Under the pieces are notes generated by a model that saw only the letters and a list, made by a program, of their open reading frames with translations, was not told the origin of the DNA and ran no database searches. A DNA stretch of 64,000 bases. Source: Parendozoicomonas sp. Alg238-R29. Lineage in GTDB: Bacteria > Pseudomonadota > Gammaproteobacteria > Pseudomonadales > Endozoicomonadaceae. This document shows, piece by piece, positions 55,483-63,601 of the stretch. The stretch covers positions 34,797-98,796 of the forward strand of contig NZ_CAMZOG010000006.1 in the NCBI RefSeq assembly GCF_947331445.1, written 5' to 3'. How positions within the stretch are numbered: the stretch's first letter is position 1; each line of letters starts with the position of its first letter. Both the position numbers and the translations under genes were made by a program.

Positions 55483-58449
55483 ATGATACGTGAAGCAAAC
55501 ACATTCGCTGGGGTTGTCCCGCAACCGACAGAAACCTCTGGTGCGCTGACCCGTGGCTTTACAGATAATCTCTCTCTATCTGAAGATTTTTCATCGACTT
55601 CTGTTTTCCAGTCCGGAATACGCCGATCTGTTCGAATGCTGGCAAAGCGGATGCACTCAGAGTCGCAATCGCAATCGCAATCGCAATCGCCAGCTCCAAA
55701 ACTTAAACGCCAAAAAGTTGCTCTTGGGCTGGGCAGTGTAGAAGTCAGAGGAAGTGAGATACAAGGCACTGATTCTGCAGGGATGGGGATTTTCGGCAAG
55801 GCAAAAGAAGCGGGTACTATTGCCTTCGTAAAGGGTGAACGGATTTTGCCAGTCGAAGGCCCACTTGCCGTGAGAGTTGTTCGAGATAATGGCAGGCATA
55901 TGGAGTGGCTATATGATGGTGGCCGGATTTACGGCATGGATAAAAGCCCAGATGTTATATGGTCCTCTCTTAATTTATCGGTCAATGTTGAAGGAAAACA
56001 GAAGTCTGTTGAGGTAGGTATCAGGCCGGAAAATTTGACCATCTACGCCAACGACTCAGTGACTCCGAGGCAGGCCAATATGAAAATCCGGACAATCTAT
56101 CCTAAAGACCTTGATCAAAAATCGGATGTTCGGTTGAACATGAAAAGTTACCCGATTCGTCTGGAAATGGTGGCCAAGCGTGATATTCAGGATCGTGAAG
56201 AGCTGCTCTGGTGTTATCACAATGGGCCAGATAATCAGTCGAGATATGCTATGGACTATGTTGAACCGTTCAACGCAGAGACTGATGCTGAGGCTGTGAT
56301 ACAGATTACCCAGTCGTTGATTGAGAATGCAGAATCAGATATTGAAATCATTGAGGATCAGCAGATGTTTTTTCAGCTTAGGGCGAGGAGCCTGCTGTCA
56401 GACGTTGCCGACCCTTGTGAGTTTACTCCTGAAGAATTGAAATTCAGCTGTCATCTGGAAACTTTTTCCGGAGTTGATTCTGTACTGAAAGAAGCAAGTA
56501 GCAACTCTTTTGCCCTGAGTGCTTTTCTCAAATGGCGAGCAGAAAAGTTAGGCTGGCGTTTTGGCGAAACTTTTCCTAAAGAACTAAATCGCTTAACTGA
56601 CGCAGGTGTCTCAACAATAAATGGAAAACCAGCCACTGTTTCGGCACTGATTGATTTTTGTGTCGACAAAAGCATTTTTAATCTTGAGGAAGGTCAAGGG
56701 TATTTCCCACTCTATTGGATTTCAGAAAAACTACAGTGTGAGCCTGAAAATTTCACCTACCACTCCCTTCTGCGAAGAAGGCTGTTCCGTGTTATAAGTC
56801 GGCCAAATTTCAATGCTGTCACTCTGATTAATGCCTTAATAAGAAACAAAATGCCAAATCCCTTAAAAAGACATAAGCCGGAGTGGGACACCTTGGACCT
56901 TATCAATTTTACTGGCTATTTTGGCAACATCATCAGGGGGGGGAAGGCTATTAGCGAGGTTATAGCTGTTTATAAAAATCCGTCGGAGTATAAAATAATC
57001 CCTCAGGTTTATTTGCTGGCAAAGTTTCGGGTCGTTGAGGCAATTAAAGCGATTCTGGAAAGAAATCTGCTTCATGGAAGAAAATATGAATTTAAAAGAG
57101 TTAGTGACTGTTTAAAAAGAAATGAAATTTACGTTCCAGTCAATCGGGAATTTGTAGAATCGTCACCAGAAAACGTATCAAGTTTTATAAGGGAGCATTT
57201 CAGTGCCGATGAAGCTCTTCAAATGCTGCCACATACACAACGTTCTGAAGCTGAGATTCTTCAAAGCATGGAAGTAGATACGGGTGCTAGGGTTGCGTTT
57301 GCAACTCAACAGCGAGAGGAAATAAGAAGCACGACTGACCCGGTGGAAAAGAAGAGAAAACTTAAGGCATTTTTGAAAGCCATGGTGACTACCAGCGCCA
57401 GCCCAGAGCAAATGCAGAACAGATTGAGAAAAAGCCTGGCAGAGCTTGACATTAATGATGGTGAAGAACAATACACCGCAGACTCTGTAGTTAGCCTGTT
57501 TCAAGGGGATGAAGATATTAGTTGGTTGAAAGTCGTTTATCCGATTCGTTTGGCTGAAAATGAAGAGTTGTTGAATAAGCTGGATAATCCTGAAGGTCCT
57601 GTAAGAGCCGTCCAAGCAGAGTTAATGAAGCGATTAAGTAAAGATCGAAGCTTGTTGCCTAAAATTATTATTGGGTTCAAAAAAGTATGGCATTCGGATA
57701 ATAAAAGTTATTTTTGGGAGATGAGTAAAAACTTTAACAATCACTCTATTAATCCTGAAAGTGGTGAGGCCTGGACTCCGGAAGCGGTACGAGCGATCTA
57801 TACGAAGCATTGCTCTGACCCTGATGTGATCGCTTTTTCAACCTTGAGTGATGACGACTGGTTCTTACAGCGATCCTACGGCAAATGTTCAACAAAAACT
57901 TTTGGGGAGTACTTCCTGTCAGGCATAAAAAACGCCGAAAGTGATGTGGATAAGCTGGATTGGGTTCGGAGATACATGCGAACCACCTATAAAAGTGATT
58001 CTATCGAGTACCTCTCTGACTTACTGGCCAGACTGAATCATTGTGACGATATACCAGAACTCCCTAAACCCTATGACTCAGGAACTCTGGCCACTCTTTT
58101 TAAAGACTACCCTGAAGATTTGGAGCAGTTAAAAGGGCTCTCAACTGATTTTTGGACAGATGATGAGCTAATGAATGAACTCAGAACGAGGGGTGAAAAA
58201 TCCAGGCAGGCTAAAGCGGAATTGATGCGCCGGGCTGTTACTGATGTTGATCTGAGAATGAAAGTGATCCTTATCAGTCGCACTCTTTCGACAATGAAGG
58301 ATGCATGCTTCTTTAGCGAAGTAGCAAAGCAGTATAAGAGACATAAGTTCCCACCTCCCGATACAAAGGAATGGAATAAGCAGAGTGCTGAAAGCTTTTA
58401 TCAAGAAAGCTGTAGCAAATTTCCAGATCTTGTGGCGAGGCGGCAGTGA
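55483..58449 (+). CDS. Large SET-domain protein 1 (candidate effector)
   Basis: A 988-residue protein with no signal peptide. A Ser/Gln/Arg-rich N-terminus (~80 residues) ends in P-K-L-K-R-Q-K-V (residues 72-79), an NLS-like motif. Residues ~83-262 form a PRDM-like SET domain: G-M-G with A-K-E-A-G, A-N-D-S-V-T-P-R-Q-A-N where eukaryotic SETs have N-H-S-x-x-P-N, and V-A-K-R-D-I-Q-D-R-E-E-L-L-W-C-Y-H matching the closing E-E-L-x-x-Y motif. The C-terminal ~390 residues contain two related halves (Y-T-A-D-S-V-V-S-L-F and Y-D-S-G-T-L-A-T-L-F). It likely methylates a protein; host histones are a guess. No good ribosome site is seen before the ATG. Confidence 0.75.
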   Translation: MIREANTFAGVVPQPTETSGALTRGFTDNLSLSEDFSSTSVFQSGIRRSVRMLAKRMHSESQSQSQSQSPAPKLKRQKVALGLGSVEVRGSEIQGTDSAGMGIFGKAKEAGTIAFVKGERILPVEGPLAVRVVRDNGRHMEWLYDGGRIYGMDKSPDVIWSSLNLSVNVEGKQKSVEVGIRPENLTIYANDSVTPRQANMKIRTIYPKDLDQKSDVRLNMKSYPIRLEMVAKRDIQDREELLWCYHNGPDNQSRYAMDYVEPFNAETDAEAVIQITQSLIENAESDIEIIEDQQMFFQLRARSLLSDVADPCEFTPEELKFSCHLETFSGVDSVLKEASSNSFALSAFLKWRAEKLGWRFGETFPKELNRLTDAGVSTINGKPATVSALIDFCVDKSIFNLEEGQGYFPLYWISEKLQCEPENFTYHSLLRRRLFRVISRPNFNAVTLINALIRNKMPNPLKRHKPEWDTLDLINFTGYFGNIIRGGKAISEVIAVYKNPSEYKIIPQVYLLAKFRVVEAIKAILERNLLHGRKYEFKRVSDCLKRNEIYVPVNREFVESSPENVSSFIREHFSADEALQMLPHTQRSEAEILQSMEVDTGARVAFATQQREEIRSTTDPVEKKRKLKAFLKAMVTTSASPEQMQNRLRKSLAELDINDGEEQYTADSVVSLFQGDEDISWLKVVYPIRLAENEELLNKLDNPEGPVRAVQAELMKRLSKDRSLLPKIIIGFKKVWHSDNKSYFWEMSKNFNNHSINPESGEAWTPEAVRAIYTKHCSDPDVIAFSTLSDDDWFLQRSYGKCSTKTFGEYFLSGIKNAESDVDKLDWVRRYMRTTYKSDSIEYLSDLLARLNHCDDIPELPKPYDSGTLATLFKDYPEDLEQLKGLSTDFWTDDELMNELRTRGEKSRQAKAELMRRAVTDVDLRMKVILISRTLSTMKDACFFSEVAKQYKRHKFPPPDTKEWNKQSAESFYQESCSKFPDLVARRQ
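55663..55686 (+). repeat. TCGCAA hexamer repeat coding for Ser-Gln
   Basis: TCGCAA occurs four times in tandem, followed by a degenerate copy (TCGCCA). It encodes a Ser-Gln run in the disordered N-terminus of SET protein 1. Because the unit is six bases, copy-number change would keep the frame. Confidence 0.9.
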
Positions 58450-61355
58450 TTTCGTCAACCCCCTCCACGTCTGCTGCGTTGGTTTCTCCGCCAGAAACTA
58501 AAGTTCGGCGCTCGACCCGGAAAAATCGCTGGCGATCTGATCTGTCATCGGATTCTCCCAAAGCGAAACGCCAAAGGAGAGAGCCTGCTCTGGGGTGTGT
58601 GGAAGTAAGAGGCAGTGAGATAAAAGTGCGAGATGGTGCCGGTCTTGGCGCTTTTGCCAGAGCAAAGGAAGCAGGTGGTATTGCTTTTATAAAAGGCGAA
58701 AAAATCCTGTCGGTAGAAGGTTGTCTTGCTTTAAGGATTGAACGCGAGAATAAAAAATATATGGAGTGGTTATACGATAATGGTCGAATACATGGTCTGA
58801 GTCAGAGTCCCGATGTCGTATGGTCCTCTGTGAATTTATGGACGACAGTTCAGGGAGGAGAGTGCCGGGTGGAAGTAGGCACCCGACCAGAAAATCTCGC
58901 CTTGTTTTCCAATGACTCTGTGACCCGACAAGCGGCCAATATTCATATTAAAACAAACTACGTTCAGGGCATTGACCGACAACACGGTGTCAGGTTTAAC
59001 CTGAAAGAGTGTCCCATCAGTCAGAGAATGGTCGCTCGGCGTGACATTATTGATGGCCAGGAGCTGCTCTGGTGTTATCACACCGGAACCGATGAACCTT
59101 CCCGATACAGTACGTCATTTGTGCAGCCTTTTGATACCGCTGTGGATGGGGAGCAGGCAGAACAGGTTACCAGGGCGCTTATTGAAGATTGTGACTCGAT
59201 GCGTTCTCATTTTGAATTGATTGAAGACTCCCTGACATTTTTCCATCTCAGGGCAAAAGATCTTGAAAGCAAGTGGTCGGTGCATTGTGAATTCACACCT
59301 GAAGAATCGTTTTTTTGCGAGTTAATGGAAAATACTGTAGGAACATCAAAAGTATTAAAGCAAGCTAAAACAAACTCCGTGGCGTTGAGTGCTTATTTGA
59401 AAACACGGGCTTTGAAGATGAAAGAAAACTTCTTGTCTTGCTTTCATACTGGCATATTGTCTTCATTGAACGAAGCTTCAATTGAAATGGTAAACGGGCA
59501 GCCATTGACCCTGAATTCACTGACGGACTTCTGTATTCATATTAATTTGTTTGACCCCGAGAGTGGGAGCGGCCACTTCCCTCTGCACTGGTTGGCAGAT
59601 AAGTTGAGAGCAGAGCCTGAAAGCTATATCCATCAATCCTTGCTCCAGAAATATCTACGGAATGAGCTGAGTAAACCCAACTTCGACAGCCATCTCCTGA
59701 TAAGTCGTTTAGCAAGGTGCCGCATGCCAAATGCACGGAAAAATAACCAGCCAGAATGGACGATATTTGATCTGATTAACCATACTCAATACTTTGGCAA
59801 TGTTGTTAGAGATGAAAGCGCAGTTGCTGTGGCGATAAACGAGTATAAAACGGCAGGCACCGTTAGCTCCATCAATCTGGTATTTATGCTGGCAAAATGT
59901 CGATTTGTAAACGCTATTCTTGCGATTCTCAAAAAGAGGCTTTTAGACAGTGGCAGACACCCTCTCAAGCAAGTCAGTGAAAGTTTTGTAAAAGGCGGTA
60001 TCTGCATTCCCCTTAATAAGAAATTTGTTGAGGCAACTGAGGAACATTTAGTTGAGTTTATAAGAGAGCGTTACCCTGCAGACGCTCTCCAGATGCTGCC
60101 TGTTGATAAGTTAACAGAAAGTGAGCGGCTTGAGGGAATGGCAACGAAACTTGGTGTAAAGATAGCGTTTGGAAAGAATCAGAGAAAAGGAATAATTGAA
60201 ACTCAGGATCCTGTTGAGAAAAAGTGTAAACTGAAGGCTTATCTGAAAGCGACAATAGACGCCTGTCCTCAGGGGAAAGAGTATCCTTGTTTACTAAAAA
60301 AAATAAAGGGGTTGGGAGGAATTGAAGGAATCAATGAGCCTTATACGGCTGAATCCGTTGTTAGCTTGTTCAAAGATGATGAGAACATTGACTGGTTAAA
60401 GCCGGTTTACCCGGTTTTGTTAGCGACAGATGATGAACTGCTGAATATGCTGAGGACACAATCAGTAGACACTAAGAATGTGCAAGCGGAACTGACCAAA
60501 CGGATTGCCGGGAATTTAGATTTATTGCCACAGGTTATTGTGGACAGCAAGGCAGTGAGCACTATGCCTGATAATCAGTTTCGCTACCATTTTAGTCAAC
60601 GTTTAAATGATCATGGTATCAAGACCAAGGAAGGGCGGTGCTGGACCCCTGAACTTATTAAACAGGTTTATCAGCAAAAATCCTCAGGTGAAACGGTGTT
60701 TACAGATTATCAAGAATTAAGTGATGAAGGATGGTTGAAACAGCTCTCTTCAAAAGAAAGAGGCGTACAGAAAAACTTTAAGGATACCTTTTTATTAAAA
60801 ATCAATCACTGCGAGGAGTCATCGGAAAAGATCCGCTTGATTCAACGGTATTTGCGAATTATCTACCAGGATCGGAAAATGCGATACCCTTCGTGTTTGT
60901 TGAGTAAAATCAAAGGATTTGAAATACCTGGCTTTAACCAACCCTATTCAGCGCATACACTTGTGGATTTGTATCAGTCTTCGCCTGACGACCACGATTG
61001 GTTGCGGGTGTTATGCCCGAACCAAATGAATGACAATGAGATGTTGCTGGCTGAAATAATGCGAAAAGGCGGCCGGGAAACCCAGGAAGCCAAAACGGAA
61101 CTGCTATGGCGGGCAACGAATGATCGAGATCTGAGAATGAAGGTAATAGTCATTAGTCGTTATTGGTCTAAAGCCGAGACTGACTCAGTATTTATCAAGG
61201 ATATGTGTAAAGTGTTTTCAGGGTATCAATATAAGCCTTCAGAAGATCAAACCTGGGAGCATGATGAGTTGTTGGAATTTTATCAGGAAGCTCAGGATAA
61301 ACATGGTGAACTGGCAGGCCGGTGTGGCAATCAGAATATTCAGCCTGCTGAATAA
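58446..61355 (+). CDS. Large SET-domain protein 2 (candidate effector)
   Basis: A 969-residue paralogue of the preceding protein. Its GTG start overlaps that gene's stop (GTGA), so translation is probably coupled. P-K-A-K-R-Q-R-R lies at residues 38-45. The SET domain spans residues ~50-228: G-L-G-A-F-A-R-A-K-E-A-G, S-N-D-S-V-T-R-Q-A-A-N and D-I-I-D-G-Q-E-L-L-W-C-Y-H. The middle and C-terminal parts align with paralogue 1 along their length (Y-T-A-E-S-V-V-S-L-F-K and Y-S-A-H-T-L-V-D-L-Y). The pair arose by gene duplication and has diverged. Function as for paralogue 1. Confidence 0.75.
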   Translation: MISSTPSTSAALVSPPETKVRRSTRKNRWRSDLSSDSPKAKRQRREPALGCVEVRGSEIKVRDGAGLGAFARAKEAGGIAFIKGEKILSVEGCLALRIERENKKYMEWLYDNGRIHGLSQSPDVVWSSVNLWTTVQGGECRVEVGTRPENLALFSNDSVTRQAANIHIKTNYVQGIDRQHGVRFNLKECPISQRMVARRDIIDGQELLWCYHTGTDEPSRYSTSFVQPFDTAVDGEQAEQVTRALIEDCDSMRSHFELIEDSLTFFHLRAKDLESKWSVHCEFTPEESFFCELMENTVGTSKVLKQAKTNSVALSAYLKTRALKMKENFLSCFHTGILSSLNEASIEMVNGQPLTLNSLTDFCIHINLFDPESGSGHFPLHWLADKLRAEPESYIHQSLLQKYLRNELSKPNFDSHLLISRLARCRMPNARKNNQPEWTIFDLINHTQYFGNVVRDESAVAVAINEYKTAGTVSSINLVFMLAKCRFVNAILAILKKRLLDSGRHPLKQVSESFVKGGICIPLNKKFVEATEEHLVEFIRERYPADALQMLPVDKLTESERLEGMATKLGVKIAFGKNQRKGIIETQDPVEKKCKLKAYLKATIDACPQGKEYPCLLKKIKGLGGIEGINEPYTAESVVSLFKDDENIDWLKPVYPVLLATDDELLNMLRTQSVDTKNVQAELTKRIAGNLDLLPQVIVDSKAVSTMPDNQFRYHFSQRLNDHGIKTKEGRCWTPELIKQVYQQKSSGETVFTDYQELSDEGWLKQLSSKERGVQKNFKDTFLLKINHCEESSEKIRLIQRYLRIIYQDRKMRYPSCLLSKIKGFEIPGFNQPYSAHTLVDLYQSSPDDHDWLRVLCPNQMNDNEMLLAEIMRKGGRETQEAKTELLWRATNDRDLRMKVIVISRYWSKAETDSVFIKDMCKVFSGYQYKPSEDQTWEHDELLEFYQEAQDKHGELAGRCGNQNIQPAE

Positions 61356-61421
61356 GTTCAGATTTATTTTAAATAATCATTGATAGGAGAATTGTTCTTA
61401 AATAGAGTCCGCGCAACTCTT

Positions 61422-62085
61422 CTAAAAAACAGTTAACAAAAACACAACAGGGGTTGAACATGTTGATGAATGCTGTACACCCTTTGCTAAGCCCAACCTG
61501 AAGAGGCTTTTTGCAGGCCTTCCGTGTTTGTTCAAAAGGAGCTCTCTGGCTTCACCATAATGCCAATGGCCTGTTATCAGACACCACGTGAAAGCGAGAA
61601 CCAGTATTCCCATAAGTTGGCCCATACGCTCTGGGTGTCATGTGGGTGAACTCAAGATCGAAACCGCGGCTTTTCAAACAACCAAACAACCAAACAAACA
61701 ACCAAACAACGTCTCTATCGCCCAGCGCCGGTAATCACCGTTTGGTTAAACGCTGTCTCTCGGAAGAAGCGACCGGCAGGAATGCTGCGACCGTAGTTAC
61801 CGACAACAGATAGATTTTCCCAGATACGGAGTCGACATAAGATGTTCTGCTGATCCAGCCATTCAAACCATTCACGACCTATGAATTTCCGATCAGCCAG
61901 CAAGCTGTCTATCTTTTTCGCCGGGGTGAGCACTACACGATAGAGGTTGGTTGAGCGCCCTCTGAGCAAAGCCAGAATAAACTGCGAAAGAAAGAGTACC
62001 CGGGCTTGATGCCATGGGAGATGGGCCTTAAGCGCCTTGGCCAGAAAGCTGACTTCTTGCATACGACAGCGGTACAACGACAGCG
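61422..62085 (-). pseudogene. Decayed IS4-type transposase
   Basis: On the minus strand an N-terminal piece reads H-L-P-W-H-Q-A-R-V-L-F-L-S-Q-F-I-L-A-L, the start of a DDE transposase of this type. It jumps directly to L-L-A-D-R-K-F-I-G-R-E-W-F-E-W-L, the later catalytic region, so about 100 residues are deleted. A CAAAC-type repeat then shifts the frame in what would read E-T-L-F-G-C-L-K-S-R-G-F-D-L-E-F. The C-terminal end M-G-I-L-V-L-A-F-T-W-C-L-I-T-G-H-W follows. It is inactive and sits between the SET genes and the UBL gene. Confidence 0.75.
61675..61710. repeat. CAAAC/CAAC tandem repeat in the transposase remnant
   Basis: CAAACAAC-type units repeat about four to five times with small interruptions. 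It lies inside the decayed transposase and breaks its frame, so it likely arose by slippage after inactivation. Confidence 0.8.
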
Positions 62086-62106
62086 GTACAACGACAGCGG
62101 TACAAC
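62063..62106. repeat. 14-bp tandem repeat, three copies
   Basis: ACGACAGCGGTACA occurs three times without change, plus two extra bases. It lies at the 5' end of the decayed transposase. Confidence 0.9.
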
Positions 62107-62183
62107 TATGGGGGTGAGATACTATAGATTTTACCTGTATGCGGAGTCAGCTTCTCTATGCCCTTCAGTGTCCCGTACATAGC

Positions 62184-62309
62184 AGTCTGACATTACGTAC
62201 CAGGTTGAAACGACTTAACCGGAAAAGGATTTTCTGCTCTCGTTCCGAGGAGATCCACAATAAAGTGATCGGTGAGTGTATCGCCCGTGAGCACTATCAA
62301 CGTATTTAA
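62184..62309 (+). pseudogene. IS1-family transposase (InsB-type) C-terminal remnant
   Basis: Forty-one codons and a stop read L-T-L-R-T-R-L-K-R-L-N-R-K-R, then I-F-C-S-R-S-E-E-I-H-N-K-V-I-G-E-C-I. This matches the end of IS1-type InsB (L-T-L-R-T-R-I-K-R-L ... S-R-S-V-E-I-H). The rest of the transposase is missing. It is a second, unrelated insertion remnant in the same interval. Confidence 0.8.
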
Positions 62310-62449
62310 ACCTTTACCATACCTTCGGTGTCCATGCTCGGGCACTTGAAGCGGGGAACTATCCAGCCAGAATGGCTAACATGGCTAAACCAATGGTTAA
62401 GGAGAAGCGTCATATAACAACATGAGCTGTTTTTTTGGGGAAGTTTTAA

Positions 62450-63601
62450 ATGATCAGACAACAAGATAGAGGCGCTTGCCATACAAGTCTGCATACTAGT
62501 GGCGGCAGGAAACGTTCTCCAACAACTGCAGAAGGTGCCTCCGCCCCCTCTGAGCTCAATATGCCTTTGGTAAAGAAACAGAAGGTAGGTGCCTCAAACA
62601 CAACTCGGGTAAATGACAGAGCTGTAAGTAGCCACACCCCACAGATATCCGGTGAAACATCGCCCCAGACACTGGCAGCTTTTCTGGATCACAATGCAGC
62701 AGATCAAGAGCAATCTCTCACCTTGCGTGTGAAGGTGTGGGAAAGTGCAGAAAAGCTGGAGACTTTACCGACAGAATCCACGCAACTGAATAATGTGTCG
62801 TTTCGAACCCTTGTCTCAGAAAAGGGGGTGGTGCTTCCGATAGCAAATAATATACCTGTCGCGTATTTATTCATGCAGCTGCGCCAACAGAATATTCCTT
62901 TCAACGATTATCGGTTCATGTATAAGGGAGCTGAGATTGACATCAGAAACTCTATGGCAGAACAGATAACTTCAGTCATAGATCCAGCGGAGGCAGCAAC
63001 GTGCGTCCTGCTTACAAAAGATACCAAGCCCTCTAATACGTTGCTCAATGCTGTTTTGAGTGGGAGTTTTACTGACGATAAGGGCCAGGTAGTACCTGTT
63101 ATGCCAGCAGCGTTTCAATCAACAGAGGACATTGAAGGCTTGTTACAGCAACTTTACAGAAGTGCATCTGGTGAAGAAGATACTTCCCCCCTGAATGTTA
63201 AGAAATATTTAAAGATAGAATACTGTGTCACAAAGTGCCGTGAGTATCTTGCTTCCCCCGCGGTTAGGAGTCAGATAGGTAATCTGGAATCAGAGAGTAG
63301 CTGTAAAGTTGTAGATACCTATCTGGATTGTGTGCTGAGAATTGCTGGCATTTGTAAATGGATGTTCATAAGTAATCAAAGCAAAATCATTGATCAGGCT
63401 TTGGCTAATTTAGGGGATTGCTCTCTACCAGAACAAACTGCAGAAGATGATGGCCGTACAGCTCAACTAAAGCTATCCGATAGTTCAGAAACTGAGAGTA
63501 CGGTCAATCGATCCTGGGTCGAATGGCACTTACTTAAGCTTTTTCGGGTGACCATTCTTCCGGATGTCTGCCCGCAGTTCCTCTCTTTTCCTGAGCATTA
63601 A
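62450..63601 (+). CDS. Protein with possible ubiquitin-like domain (candidate effector)
   Basis: A 383-residue protein with GGGGAAG before the ATG. A Ser/Thr/Arg-rich N-terminus carries P-L-V-K-K-Q-K-V (residues 39-46), the same kind of basic motif as in the SET proteins. Residues ~89-185 resemble a ubiquitin fold: a beta start (S-L-T-L-R-V-K-V), then I-P-V-A-Y-L-F-M-Q-L-R-Q-Q-N-I-P and N-D-Y-R-F-M-Y-K-G-A-E-I-D, the place of Q-R-L-I-F-A-G-K-Q-L-E in ubiquitin. A helical domain follows with C-V-T-K-C-R-E-Y-L. The last 24 codons are antisense to the IS4 transposase, so the native C-terminus is probably lost. The UBL reading is tentative. Confidence 0.55.
   Translation: MIRQQDRGACHTSLHTSGGRKRSPTTAEGASAPSELNMPLVKKQKVGASNTTRVNDRAVSSHTPQISGETSPQTLAAFLDHNAADQEQSLTLRVKVWESAEKLETLPTESTQLNNVSFRTLVSEKGVVLPIANNIPVAYLFMQLRQQNIPFNDYRFMYKGAEIDIRNSMAEQITSVIDPAEAATCVLLTKDTKPSNTLLNAVLSGSFTDDKGQVVPVMPAAFQSTEDIEGLLQQLYRSASGEEDTSPLNVKKYLKIEYCVTKCREYLASPAVRSQIGNLESESSCKVVDTYLDCVLRIAGICKWMFISNQSKIIDQALANLGDCSLPEQTAEDDGRTAQLKLSDSSETESTVNRSWVEWHLLKLFRVTILPDVCPQFLSFPEH

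Noticed and set aside
62310..62449. Minus-strand frame ending S-G-W-I-V-P-R-F-K-C-P-S-M-D-T-E-G between the IS1 remnant and the UBL gene
   Set aside because: It resembles no known transposase and lacks a start context; probably debris.
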